A DNA stretch of 64,000 nucleotides, taken from assembly GCA_051252515.1 (NCBI GenBank), contig JBPOFS010000001.1:434001-498000 (forward strand), given 5' to 3'. The position numbers and the translations under genes are program-made. A model generated the notes under the pieces. That model saw only the letters and a list, made by a program, of their open reading frames with translations. It was not told where the DNA came from and made no database searches. This DNA comes from UBA5078 sp051252515. Lineage in GTDB: Bacteria; Pseudomonadota; Gammaproteobacteria; Pseudomonadales; Pseudohongiellaceae. Every line of letters begins with the position of its first letter. Within the stretch, counting starts at the first letter, position 1. Below, one piece after another: positions 36,355-44,482 of this stretch.

Positions 36355-36987
36355 ATGACAACAATGTTTTCGATGCGTGTCTTGACCCTTTTCTGCACCA
36401 TGGCTACCGTGCTGACCAGTACTACAATTCATGCGCAGCCTGCCGCTCCTCTCACTATCATTGATGGTGATTATGCTGAGCAATGCTCCATGGCGGCGCG
36501 AAATCCACAAGGGGCGTCCGGGGTTATGTTCACCGGGTCGCGAGTAAGCATTTCGCCCATACAGATATGTACGCTAGCAATACAGCAGGGTGGTAACTCA
36601 GCGAATCGGGCTGCGAGCTATAACAATCGCGGTGTACTCCACTTTGCGGCGGCCAACTTTGATGATGCAATGGCTGATTTCACTGAGGCCGTGCATCTGC
36701 AGGACACGCTGACCTTCGCTCACATCAATCGGGGCAATATTTTTAACCTGCGTGAACAGTGGGCGCAGGCCATCAGCGCCTTCGATCGCGCCATTGAACT
36801 AGGTATTCAGGGCAGTGATGTACGAGAGGTACGTGAGCTGGCGAGGGCTCATTTCAACCGGGGTATCGCTCACGAAAACCTAGAACAACTCCGCGAAGCC
36901 TATCTCGATTATCTCAGAGCTTCGGAACTGGCACCCGAATGGGAGAAGCCGGTCCGGGAGTTAGAGCGCTTCGAAGTTGTCAGGTGA
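36355..36987 (+). CDS. Secreted TPR-repeat protein
   Basis: 210 residues. A signal peptide ends at TTIHAQ. Two to three tetratricopeptide repeats follow (AASYNNRGVLHFAAANFDDA, then AHINRGNIFNLREQWAQAIS, then AHFNRGIAHENLEQLREAY), each with the usual small and aromatic positions, so the protein is probably a periplasmic protein-protein scaffold. Before the repeats are two Cys (EQCSMAARN, IQICTLAIQQ) that may be disulfide bonded. AGGAGG lies at a good distance before the ATG. It stands alone between the tRNA repeats and the M24 peptidase gene; no partner is evident. Confidence 0.75.
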   Translation: MTTMFSMRVLTLFCTMATVLTSTTIHAQPAAPLTIIDGDYAEQCSMAARNPQGASGVMFTGSRVSISPIQICTLAIQQGGNSANRAASYNNRGVLHFAAANFDDAMADFTEAVHLQDTLTFAHINRGNIFNLREQWAQAISAFDRAIELGIQGSDVREVRELARAHFNRGIAHENLEQLREAYLDYLRASELAPEWEKPVRELERFEVVR

Positions 36988-37110
36988 TAAATCCTGGATA
37001 TTGACAAGTTAACTCTCCAAGACGCAAAGCAAGCTAGACTAGCTCTCAAGCAGACGCTACCTTTCACTTCTCTATAACCCCTAATGTTATCTACAAAAAC
37101 GGGATTTTTA

Positions 37111-38484
37111 ATGAAATTGTCCATGCTGTTAACCGCTCTTTTTCTCACGCTTGTGTGCGCCTCCCCCCTTCAGGCCCAGGCACCTGTTTACGTGCCGGCA
37201 TCCAGCCCCGCTCGCGTGCACGCACTGCCCCCCCTAAGAGAACAGGCGGTAGAGCAGCAGGCCTGGCTTGAGGCACGGCTTAATCGTGTGTTGCCGACGT
37301 TGATGGCTGAGTACGGCGTGGATATGTGGATACTGTCGATGCGCGAGTATGCCGAGGACCCGGTGTTCTGGTCGATCACATCGCCCACTACCTTTGCAGC
37401 GCGTCGCCGCTCGATCTACGTGATGACGCTACAGCCAGATGGAAGTGTCGAGCGGCTCGCACTTGGCGGTAGCAGTCAAGGCGGGTTGTTTGAAGCCTTC
37501 CGCTCAAGCCGGCCCGCGCCAACTCAGGCTACTAGCGAGTTGGCCGGTAACGAACAGTGGCGACTGCTGCGCGAATTGATCGAAGACCGCGACCCGAGCA
37601 ATATTGCCCTTAATATCGATGCGGCATGGGCGTTTTCTGATGGTCTGCACGCCGGTGAGCGTGAAGCGCTCGAAGAGGCGCTTGGTCCATATGGTGACCG
37701 TGTGGTGCGCGAGCCGCGCTTGGCACTGAATTACATAGCCCTACGCCTGCCCGAGATGATGCCGCGCTACCGCAAGATCATGGAGACCGTGCACACCGTC
37801 ATCTCACAAGCCTTCTCCAACGCGGTGATCACGCCTGGCGAAACCACTACCGAGGATGTGATCTGGTGGATGCGCCAGCGCGTGCAGGAGTTGGGTTATC
37901 AGGTGTGGTTCCAACCCTCGGTGGATGTGTCACGCCAAGGTGAGGGCCGCATCAGCGGCGACACCGTCATAGAGCCTGGTGACTTACTGTGGACAGACTT
38001 CGGTGTGATCGCCATGAACTTGCACACCGATACACAACATCTTGGCTACGTGCTGAAGCCCGGCGAGACTCAAGCGCCAGCCGGTCTGCAGCAATGCATA
38101 GCGGATTCCAATCGCATGCAAGAGCTATTGCTAGAAGAGATGGAGCCGGGTCGCACAGGCAATGACATTCTTGCAGCGACGCTGGCGCGCGTAAGCGACG
38201 AAGGCATTACCGGCACCGTGTACACCCATCCCATCGGTGACCACGGCCACGGTGCCGGGCCATTGATCGGGCGCTGGGATGGACAGGACGGCGTGCCCAT
38301 TCGCGGCGACGAAGTGCTGTTAGCATCAACCTGGCACTCTATCGAACTGCAGGCCACGCGCAATATTCCCGAGTGGGGCGATGAACCGGCGAACTGCAGG
38401 CAAGAGGAAGAGGCTTATCTGGATGCTGACGGCGAGCGCCATTGGGTGTATCGCCGCCAGAGCGAGTTTCATTTGGTATGGTGA
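37111..38484 (+). CDS. Secreted M24-family (Xaa-Pro aminopeptidase-like) metallopeptidase
   Basis: 457 residues with a signal peptide (MKLSMLLTALFLTLVCAS to PLQAQ). An N-terminal creatinase-like domain (residues about 40-220) precedes the pita-bread catalytic domain. Metal-ligand segments look present: LLWTDFGVIAMNLHTDTQHL (two Asp), HPIGDHGHGAGP (His) and WHSIELQATRNIPEW (Glu), with a final Glu near RQSEFHLVW. The ATG at 37111 is preferred to that at 37084 because it starts the signal peptide directly. The gene's base use is somewhat richer in GC than its neighbours, by eye. Substrate unknown; exported M24 proteins of this type are common in marine gammaproteobacteria. Confidence 0.8.
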   Translation: MKLSMLLTALFLTLVCASPLQAQAPVYVPASSPARVHALPPLREQAVEQQAWLEARLNRVLPTLMAEYGVDMWILSMREYAEDPVFWSITSPTTFAARRRSIYVMTLQPDGSVERLALGGSSQGGLFEAFRSSRPAPTQATSELAGNEQWRLLRELIEDRDPSNIALNIDAAWAFSDGLHAGEREALEEALGPYGDRVVREPRLALNYIALRLPEMMPRYRKIMETVHTVISQAFSNAVITPGETTTEDVIWWMRQRVQELGYQVWFQPSVDVSRQGEGRISGDTVIEPGDLLWTDFGVIAMNLHTDTQHLGYVLKPGETQAPAGLQQCIADSNRMQELLLEEMEPGRTGNDILAATLARVSDEGITGTVYTHPIGDHGHGAGPLIGRWDGQDGVPIRGDEVLLASTWHSIELQATRNIPEWGDEPANCRQEEEAYLDADGERHWVYRRQSEFHLVW

Positions 38485-38613
38485 TTCAAAAGGTGCCTCG
38501 CTACGCTTTGCCTACTGCGTTTGACTCACCCTGACTGGCCAGCAAATAACTCTCCCTATTGCCGCGATGGCTGCTATATTGGTCTAAATTGCAGTCCTAT
38601 CACGAGGTTTCAT

Positions 38614-39747
38614 ATGTCATCGAACTCCACCTATCTTCAAATGATCTCTACCCTTTCAGATGCAGGAGAACTGCGTCTTGAATTAGTCGAAACACCCATA
38701 CCGACACCTAAGGAAAATGAGGTACTGATAAAGATCGAAGCCACGCCTATAAACCCTTCAGACCAGGGCGTCATGTTTGGAATGTCAGATATCAGTGCCG
38801 CCAAAACATCAGGAACCGGCAAGGACACAGTATTAACCGTCCCCGTCTCCGAACAGGGCTTGCGAGTAATGAAGGCAAGAGTGGGCCAGCCCCTTGCCGT
38901 GGGCAATGAGGGTGCCGGCACAGTGGTCGCCACCGGCAGCAGTGATTTGGCAAAAAGCCTGTCAGGAAAAATTGTCGCCGTAATGGGTGGCAGCATGTAT
39001 AGCCAATATCGCTGTGTGGAGGCGAGCGCATGCTTGCCCTTGCTGGACGGGCATACGGCCAAAGATGGCGCATCCTGCTTCGTCAATCCGCTCACTGCAC
39101 TGTCGATGATTGAGACCATGAAGCTGGAAGGTCATACAGCCCTTGTGCATACTGCCGCCGCCTCCAATCTTGGCCAAATGCTGGTACGCATCTGCAAATC
39201 CGATGGCGTTGAACTGGTCAATATCGTGCGCAAAGAGGAGCAAGCCAAGCTACTGCGCGACATGGGAGCCAAATATGTAGTGAACAGTAGTGCTGACAGC
39301 TTCATGGCGGACCTAACCGATGCGATCCATGCAACCGGGGCTACCCTCGCCTTTGATGCCACCGGTGGCGGCATACTGGCGTCTAATATACTTTCCTGTA
39401 TGGAAGCCGCCGCGGCAAGAACGCCCGGTGCTTACAGCGTCTACGGATCAGTCAAACACAAACAAGTGTATCTCTATGGTGGCCTGGACACCTCTCCCAC
39501 AGTGCTTAACCGCGGTTATGGCATGGCGTGGGGAGTCGGCGGCTGGTTGTTGCCTAATTTTCTCGCCAAAGCCGGACTGGAAGTCGCCACACGTTTGCGC
39601 GCTCGGGTCGCGAAAGAGTTAAAGACCAGTTTTGCCAGCCACTACACGACTGAACTTTCTCTGACCGAAGCATTGCAGGCGGACACCGTGCGCCAGTACT
39701 ACGCAAAACATACGGGTGAGAAATATTTGATCTGCCCGCAGAAGTGA
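38614..39747 (+). CDS. MDR-superfamily NAD(P)H-dependent oxidoreductase (quinone-reductase-like)
   Basis: 377 residues. GroES-like N-terminal domain (VETPIPTPKENEVLIKIEAT, INPSDQGVMFG) and Rossmann domain with ALVHTAAASNLGQMLVRICK for the dinucleotide. Zinc-coordinating Cys/His of classical alcohol dehydrogenases are not seen, so a quinone oxidoreductase or enoyl reductase is more likely. The ATG at 38614 has GAGG 6 nt upstream; the longer frame has none. A strong intrinsic terminator follows. Substrate unknown. Confidence 0.82.
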   Translation: MSSNSTYLQMISTLSDAGELRLELVETPIPTPKENEVLIKIEATPINPSDQGVMFGMSDISAAKTSGTGKDTVLTVPVSEQGLRVMKARVGQPLAVGNEGAGTVVATGSSDLAKSLSGKIVAVMGGSMYSQYRCVEASACLPLLDGHTAKDGASCFVNPLTALSMIETMKLEGHTALVHTAAASNLGQMLVRICKSDGVELVNIVRKEEQAKLLRDMGAKYVVNSSADSFMADLTDAIHATGATLAFDATGGGILASNILSCMEAAAARTPGAYSVYGSVKHKQVYLYGGLDTSPTVLNRGYGMAWGVGGWLLPNFLAKAGLEVATRLRARVAKELKTSFASHYTTELSLTEALQADTVRQYYAKHTGEKYLICPQK

Positions 39748-39791
39748 CTTAAACCAAAGGAATCAGAGCAATTTGGCTCCCTTTGATCTTT

Positions 39792-39831
39792 AAAAAAGCC
39801 CGATCATTTTTTAGTGGTCGGGCTTTTTTTT
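39792..39831 (+). terminator. Intrinsic terminator after the MDR oxidoreductase gene
   Basis: AAAAAAGCCCGA (39792-39803) pairs with TCGGGCTTTTTT (39818-39829); the T tract extends to 39831. The A run on the 5' side makes it potentially bidirectional. Confidence 0.88.
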
Positions 39832-39998
39832 GAAAGCAGTGTAATAAACTACAGTCACAGCTATTTGACCAACAACTAGACCGGTCGTTTTATTAAGCGT
39901 ATAAATTTCCCATTCACACTGACAATTCAACGCATATACCCACTAGGATCAGGGTTAGTCCGTATGGTTAAAACCCAATACCGTAACGGGAGTTAATT

Positions 39999-40151
39999 AT
40001 GAATGCTACGCACCTCATATTGATTACAGTTGTTGCTCATGCTTTTTACAGCGAACCAGCTAATGCGCAACAACGGTCCTTTAAGGACTTACTCTTTCAA
40101 TCGAGATCAGCTGCACCGATAGTGTTAGGTCTTCTGCCCCGCTATTATTGA
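39999..40151 (+). CDS. Small predicted secreted peptide of 50 residues
   Basis: ATG at 39999 with GGGAG at 39988-39992, six bases upstream, and a TGA ending at 40151, one base before the stop of the convergent SGNH hydrolase gene. The N terminus (MNATHLILITVVAHAFYS) followed by EPANAQQR reads as a signal peptide cleaved after ANA. The mature part would be about 27 residues (QQRSFKDLLFQ to LLPRYY). I recognise no family. The good ribosome-binding site and signal peptide argue for a real gene; its small size argues for caution. Confidence 0.5.
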   Translation: MNATHLILITVVAHAFYSEPANAQQRSFKDLLFQSRSAAPIVLGLLPRYY

Positions 40152-41045
40152 TTATTTGCGGATACTATCGATCTCACGCTTGATAATTGGATCCCATAAT
40201 TCATAACCAAGAGGATTCAAGTGCATTCCATCTCCGATAAAAATGTCGTCTTTTAGGCGGCCATTTTCACCAATCATCGCAGACGATATATCCACAAAAT
40301 TCAGCGTGGTTTTTGACTCGGCATATTCTTCCAACAATTGATTTGAAAGCAGTTTGTTTTTACGAACATCTCCGCCCAAAAAATCATCGATCAACGTTGG
40401 CTTCATGGATAGAAGCAGTACCGGTGTTGAGGGAAAATCCTGTACAATGCGATCTACTAACTCTTTAAACGCGTTCACTGTAAATTCTGGAGAGCGGCCC
40501 TGCTCCACATCGATATCGCAATAAAGCAATATCATGGAAGGGTTGTGCTTTTTGATAACATCATCATAGTAATGCATCACCTCAGGTAATGAAGCTCCAC
40601 CAAAACCACGATTGATTATTGGATATTCCGGAAACGAGTTAGCGGTTTCCCAAAACACCATGCTGGAGCTGCCAACAAAAAGAATTGGGTTCTTCGCTAG
40701 TGTGTTTCTTGCGTCGAAACGGCGAAAACTTTCAATAGTGCTTTCAAAACGATCTATTTCAATAGATCTATCGCGCACATATTTCGCTTGCCCTTCATGG
40801 TAGAGGGCTATGGCTTTTGCAAATTTTTCCGGCTCAGAGTTATACGCCATTTTGTTAGGCATCCAGAAAGCGAAGGATCTTCTGTAGTACTCTGCTGTTG
40901 CCTCCTCGCTAACAGCTTCAGTGGTTTGGGCCTTTTCTAGAAAGGCAATATATTGTTCAAGACTCTCTACGCCTGAATTCTCTTGCGCATTCGAGATTAG
41001 ACTAAAACATAAGCAAAAAGTGACTGCTATTAGATTCCTGACCAC
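40152..41045 (-). CDS. Secreted SGNH/GDSL-type hydrolase
   Basis: 297 residues with a signal peptide ending at LISNAQ. After an unusual helical N-terminal extension of about 100 residues comes the SGNH fold: block I ILFVGSSSMVFW with nucleophile Ser near 127, block II NRGFGGASLPEVMHYYDD, block III reduced to LLYCDIDVEQGRS, and block V DGMHLNPLGYELW with the catalytic Asp/His. Related esterases have GDND in block III; here the Asn is replaced by Ile, so one oxyanion-hole residue may be missing. The substrate could be an acetylated glycan or lipid. Monocistronic by context. Confidence 0.8.
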   Translation of the reverse strand: MVRNLIAVTFCLCFSLISNAQENSGVESLEQYIAFLEKAQTTEAVSEEATAEYYRRSFAFWMPNKMAYNSEPEKFAKAIALYHEGQAKYVRDRSIEIDRFESTIESFRRFDARNTLAKNPILFVGSSSMVFWETANSFPEYPIINRGFGGASLPEVMHYYDDVIKKHNPSMILLYCDIDVEQGRSPEFTVNAFKELVDRIVQDFPSTPVLLLSMKPTLIDDFLGGDVRKNKLLSNQLLEEYAESKTTLNFVDISSAMIGENGRLKDDIFIGDGMHLNPLGYELWDPIIKREIDSIRK

Positions 41046-41300
41046 TTTGAAGACTCCTGCAATTAAACCTAGTGAATATCCGTATAGGGAATTGTTCTTG
41101 GGAAGATATTAACTTACCAATGGGCAATTAGTGAGTTAATCGGTAAAATTTCTACTAATTAGTTTCGTGCCCCAGCCCCTCCCATCCCTCTATCTTCATG
41201 ACTATTGAACCGCCTGCATGCAATACCTATACTAGAGCAGAAACCAACTAAGACGACATCGTCTATCCTTCCCTTCAAATGCAAAAAATGCGAGGCACAA

Positions 41301-41483
41301 ATGGAATTTCAAGTAACTGGCGTACTAGGGTTTATATGGCTTTGCATAGTCATATGGGCAATTATCAAGGTCGCCGGAAGCACTGCAGGTGGGCTGGCTA
41401 AGCTCATTTGGATTCTTTTACTGCTATTTGTTCCTGTCTTTGGCTTTATTATTTGGTTCCTATTTGGGCCAAAAGCACGTTGA
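41301..41483 (+). CDS. Small membrane protein with PLDc_N-like domain
   Basis: 60 residues with two transmembrane segments (GVLGFIWLCIVIWAIIKVAG and LIWILLLLFVPVFGFIIWFL) ending FGPKAR. This two-helix pattern with a (P)xxGxxxWFLFGP ending is that of the phospholipase-D N-terminal membrane domain found alone in many small proteins. Function unknown. The ATG at 41301 has GAGG 5 nt upstream; the longer frame to 41205 has no such site. Confidence 0.75.
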   Translation: MEFQVTGVLGFIWLCIVIWAIIKVAGSTAGGLAKLIWILLLLFVPVFGFIIWFLFGPKAR

Positions 41484-41636
41484 TTCCTTAAGCAATATGG
41501 TCTGCATGTGACCTATCCTTCGAGCCAAGTCTAGCTCCTCAATGACAGAAGCGTTCTGAACGCTTTCGTTGCGGAGCTTGTGTTGCATCATCATTTCTCC
41601 GTCTACGCAAACCATAACCAACAAGGGAATTTCAAA

Positions 41637-42560
41637 ATGCCAATAATCAGAGCCTTTTTCCTTATCAGTGTGGCCACCCTCTTTGGCAGCACTGCCCTCG
41701 CCGACACTTACGAGACCACTGTGGAGCCCGGCGTTGTGTACAACATGGCTGCATTCAAACTTTGGCATAGCCCAGATGTGAAAAACATCCGCGGCATACT
41801 GATGTTGAATCCAGGTTCAAACGGGGACGGCCGAGGCATGGTCGATGACAGCTATTGGCAAGACTTTGCGGTACAACACGACTTAGCGCTAATGGGCACC
41901 TATTTCACTGATCACCGACACGTCAACATGATGATTGAGCACTATATAAAAGTGAACGAAGGAAGCGGCCAAGCCCTGATAGACGCCATTGATCAGTTCG
42001 CCAAAGACAGCGGCCACCAAGAGCTGTCCTATGCACCATTTTTGCTCTGGGGGCATTCTGCGGGCGGCGAACTCAATCACGAAATCGCCGCTTGGATTCC
42101 GGAGCGTGTGATCGCCTATGTGGTTAATCAAGGCGGCTACTATTATTCGTCAGTTCCTCCAGAGGCAACACGCAAAACCCCAGGACTCTATTTCGTGGGG
42201 CTAAGTGACCTCGTGTCCCGAAACACCATCATCAAGGGCATATTCACCACCAATCGCCGTGCTGGCGCACTTTGGACTTATGTAGAGGAAAAAGGCGTTG
42301 GCCATGAAGTGGTTGGCAGTCGAGACCTTGCACTCGTGTTCTATGAAGAAGTCATGAGCAAGCGCCTGCCGAATGACGCCATGGGCTACAAGGCCTTACT
42401 TCCGGTCACAGAAGAGATGGGCATCAGAGGCAATATAATCAGTCATGAAATTGTGGCGGCGGATGACAACGAAGTTAAGCGCGAAGAAACCTCATGGTTA
42501 ATCTCCGAGCGCCTTGCAGATGCATGGCAGGAACTAGTCTCTGGCGACTCTGCCTTGTGA
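41637..42560 (+). CDS. Secreted alpha/beta-hydrolase-like protein
   Basis: 307 residues with a signal peptide (MPIIRAFFLISVATLFGS to ALA). The core has LLWGHSAGGELNHEIAAW, a nucleophile elbow G-H-S-A-G-G, and a late His in GVGHEVVGSRD, so a Ser-His hydrolase of the PhaC/esterase kind is likely. An oxyanion-type segment GILMLNPGSNGDGRG precedes. The ATG at 41637 has AGGGA about 8 nt upstream. The stop overlaps the GTG start of the TVP38-like gene (GTGA), so the two are cotranscribed. Substrate unknown. Confidence 0.75.
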   Translation: MPIIRAFFLISVATLFGSTALADTYETTVEPGVVYNMAAFKLWHSPDVKNIRGILMLNPGSNGDGRGMVDDSYWQDFAVQHDLALMGTYFTDHRHVNMMIEHYIKVNEGSGQALIDAIDQFAKDSGHQELSYAPFLLWGHSAGGELNHEIAAWIPERVIAYVVNQGGYYYSSVPPEATRKTPGLYFVGLSDLVSRNTIIKGIFTTNRRAGALWTYVEEKGVGHEVVGSRDLALVFYEEVMSKRLPNDAMGYKALLPVTEEMGIRGNIISHEIVAADDNEVKREETSWLISERLADAWQELVSGDSAL

Positions 42561-43273
42561 GCCCAAACCAGAATGCCAAACTCAGCAAGCAAAAACTGGC
42601 AACCTACACCTTGTTCGTCCTGTTTTTTATAGCGTTGGCGTGGTACGCGAACAATCTCTTCTCCTTGGAGGATTTAGCACAACAAGAGGATCGATTCCGC
42701 TTCGCCATTGCACAGAATCCGCTGCAATCGTTTCTGATTGGTTTTGCCATTTACACCGCGCTTGCACTGGTTCCGGGTACGGGAGGCAAAGCCATTATCT
42801 ACAGCTGGCTGTTTGGGTTCTGGCAGGCGATGCTTATCGTCACTGTCGGTCTCAGCATCGCGGCGATGATAATTTTTGCGTTGAGCCGCTACCTGTTTCA
42901 AGCCACCATCGAGCGCCGGTACACTAGCTTCGTCAAAGTAATGAATGAACATATTGAAAAGGAAGGTGCGTTCTACCTGCTTACGCTGAGGATGATGCAC
43001 GCCCCGTTTTCTATCGTGAATCCAGTCAGCGGGGCGAGCCGTGTGCGCAGCTGGACATTTTTTTGGACCACTGTAGTGGGCTTAATACCCGCCAATGCGA
43101 TCTGGGCCTATGTGGGCCTCCATCTTCCCTCGCTGCGCGAATTGGCAGCACAAGGGACGAGCGCTTTCGTCGATCCTCCTCTTATTACTGCATTGATAGC
43201 CTGTGGCGTATTTCCTATTTTCATGCGGTGGCTATTCAATCGGTTTGGCGTTCACACAAATGATATTTCTTAG
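42557..43273 (+). CDS. TVP38/TMEM64 (DedA-like) family membrane protein
   Basis: 238 residues. N-terminal transmembrane segment (LATYTLFVLFFIALAWYA), then the VTT core with FLIGFAIYTALALVPGTGGK, IYSWLFGFWQAMLIVTVGLS, and LLTLRMMHAPFSIVNPVSGA containing the conserved Arg, with further helices to LFNRFG. Eukaryotic relatives are lipid scramblases; bacterial ones are linked to polyprenyl-phosphate or phospholipid flipping. GTG start at 42557 overlapping the hydrolase stop. A strong terminator follows after 7 bp. Confidence 0.85.
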   Translation: MSPNQNAKLSKQKLATYTLFVLFFIALAWYANNLFSLEDLAQQEDRFRFAIAQNPLQSFLIGFAIYTALALVPGTGGKAIIYSWLFGFWQAMLIVTVGLSIAAMIIFALSRYLFQATIERRYTSFVKVMNEHIEKEGAFYLLTLRMMHAPFSIVNPVSGASRVRSWTFFWTTVVGLIPANAIWAYVGLHLPSLRELAAQGTSAFVDPPLITALIACGVFPIFMRWLFNRFGVHTNDIS

Positions 43274-43280
43274 CAGATGA

Positions 43281-43319
43281 AAAAAAACCAGAGAAAGACT
43301 TACCTCCTCTGGTTTTTTT
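43281..43319. terminator. Bidirectional intrinsic terminator
   Basis: AAAAAAACCAGAG (43281-43293) pairs with CTCTGGTTTTTTT (43307-43319), loop 13 nt. It has a T run on both strands, so it can end the rightward TVP38 transcript and the leftward transcript of the gene at 43343. Confidence 0.9.
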
Positions 43320-43342
43320 ATACTAGCCAAATTTCTTAAACT

Positions 43343-44359
43343 TTATGGCCGCACAGTCACTGTTAGGTACTGATCGGAGAAAAGACCACCATCATCGGCG
43401 CGCCCCCACAGCAAGTAGGTACCAGGCTCGTCAAATGTAACGTTCACATCAACAATACCGTCCTCAGGCATCTTTGGTGCGACCCACAGCCAGCTCCAAG
43501 GAGAGTTGGCCGATGGTCGAGTATCTTCCCAAGGTTTAACCTGCGGTGGGTCAAAGTGCACAGCATCTTGTACGTTTGCGACACCTTCCGGCGCACGGTA
43601 AACATTCCAAGACAAGTATAGTCCGTTATTTTTGGCTACCGTTGGTTTCGGTGGCGGCATTTTCATCATCATATTGCGAACGACTTCAGGCGTTGCGAAA
43701 GCCGCTGCAGGGCCTCCAAAAAGCCGTACGAGCGCCATCGGATCGAAGGGCTTTGGCACGCCATCGTCGGTAACTCGTGTCTGGAAACTGAGCGTTTCGC
43801 CGACATTAACCGTTCGATAATTATCTCCGACTAATTGAGAAACCGGGGCGATGTTAGCCCTAATGATTTCATCAGAAGTGCCTGCACCCAGAGAACCGGT
43901 TTCAGACATAATCGTAACGTTGTTTATTTTATAATCGCCTCGTAGGGTGCCATAGGCAGCTCGGGTTACTCCATTCGGAGAGGTTAGCTCCCATACTAGC
44001 TCCTTGTCGCCAAAGTCGGCAGGAACGATAACGTCAAAGGTAAAACGGTTACGCCGGGGCAAAAAATGAGTAGGCTGGCCACGGTCTGGATCACCGGTAG
44101 TGAACCGGTTGTTTTCTCCAATGGGCACATCAAGCTCTTCTTCCCAGTTGTGGTTAAAGTAACCAAACGTCATGGTTATCGAGCCATCTTCGTTTTCTTC
44201 CCAGCCTTCATAAGCCACTTCAGCGTGCTGACCATGATTATAGGTATGCTTGGTGTACTCGTAATCCTGTTGTGCAAACACGGCAGTTGAGGTCAGCGCG
44301 AAACCGCTGACTACTAAGACAAGTGCTGATTTCGACAAATCTTTAAACTTATTTTTCAT
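43343..44359 (-). CDS. Secreted protein of unknown function, partner of the cytochrome c/PHM-like protein
   Basis: 338 residues, signal peptide to TAVFAQ. The rest has no transmembrane segment and is rich in beta-strand patterns, ending with an Ig/PKD-like strand run (VDVNVTFDEPGTYLLWGRAD, then YLTVTVRP). Other blocks are GYFNHNWEEELDVPIGENN and a Pro/Met-rich stretch (MMMKMPPPKP, near residue 230) that could bind metal or be a flexible linker. I do not know a named family, though similar proteins beside cytochrome c genes come to mind. The gene lies 123 bp downstream of the PHM-like gene on the same strand, with a hairpin between them. Confidence 0.7.
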   Translation of the reverse strand: MKNKFKDLSKSALVLVVSGFALTSTAVFAQQDYEYTKHTYNHGQHAEVAYEGWEENEDGSITMTFGYFNHNWEEELDVPIGENNRFTTGDPDRGQPTHFLPRRNRFTFDVIVPADFGDKELVWELTSPNGVTRAAYGTLRGDYKINNVTIMSETGSLGAGTSDEIIRANIAPVSQLVGDNYRTVNVGETLSFQTRVTDDGVPKPFDPMALVRLFGGPAAAFATPEVVRNMMMKMPPPKPTVAKNNGLYLSWNVYRAPEGVANVQDAVHFDPPQVKPWEDTRPSANSPWSWLWVAPKMPEDGIVDVNVTFDEPGTYLLWGRADDGGLFSDQYLTVTVRP

Positions 44360-44419
44360 ATCTAGTTTCTTACCTTTTCAGGAAGATCTCCGATCCTTGA
44401 ACATTTCAGGTCACAAAGA

Positions 44420-44435
44420 GGCTCGATTTCGAGCC
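44420..44435 (-). terminator. Terminator-like hairpin between the PHM-like gene and its partner
   Basis: GGCTCGA (44420-44426) and TCGAGCC (44429-44435) form a compact stem; on the minus strand TCTTTGTG follows, a poor U tract. It may act as a leaky terminator or RNA-processing site that sets the ratio between the two proteins. Confidence 0.45.
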
Positions 44436-44482
44436 CCTCGGCTTAATTGCATAAAATGGGAGTAGCGACTCTTAACAAGCCG

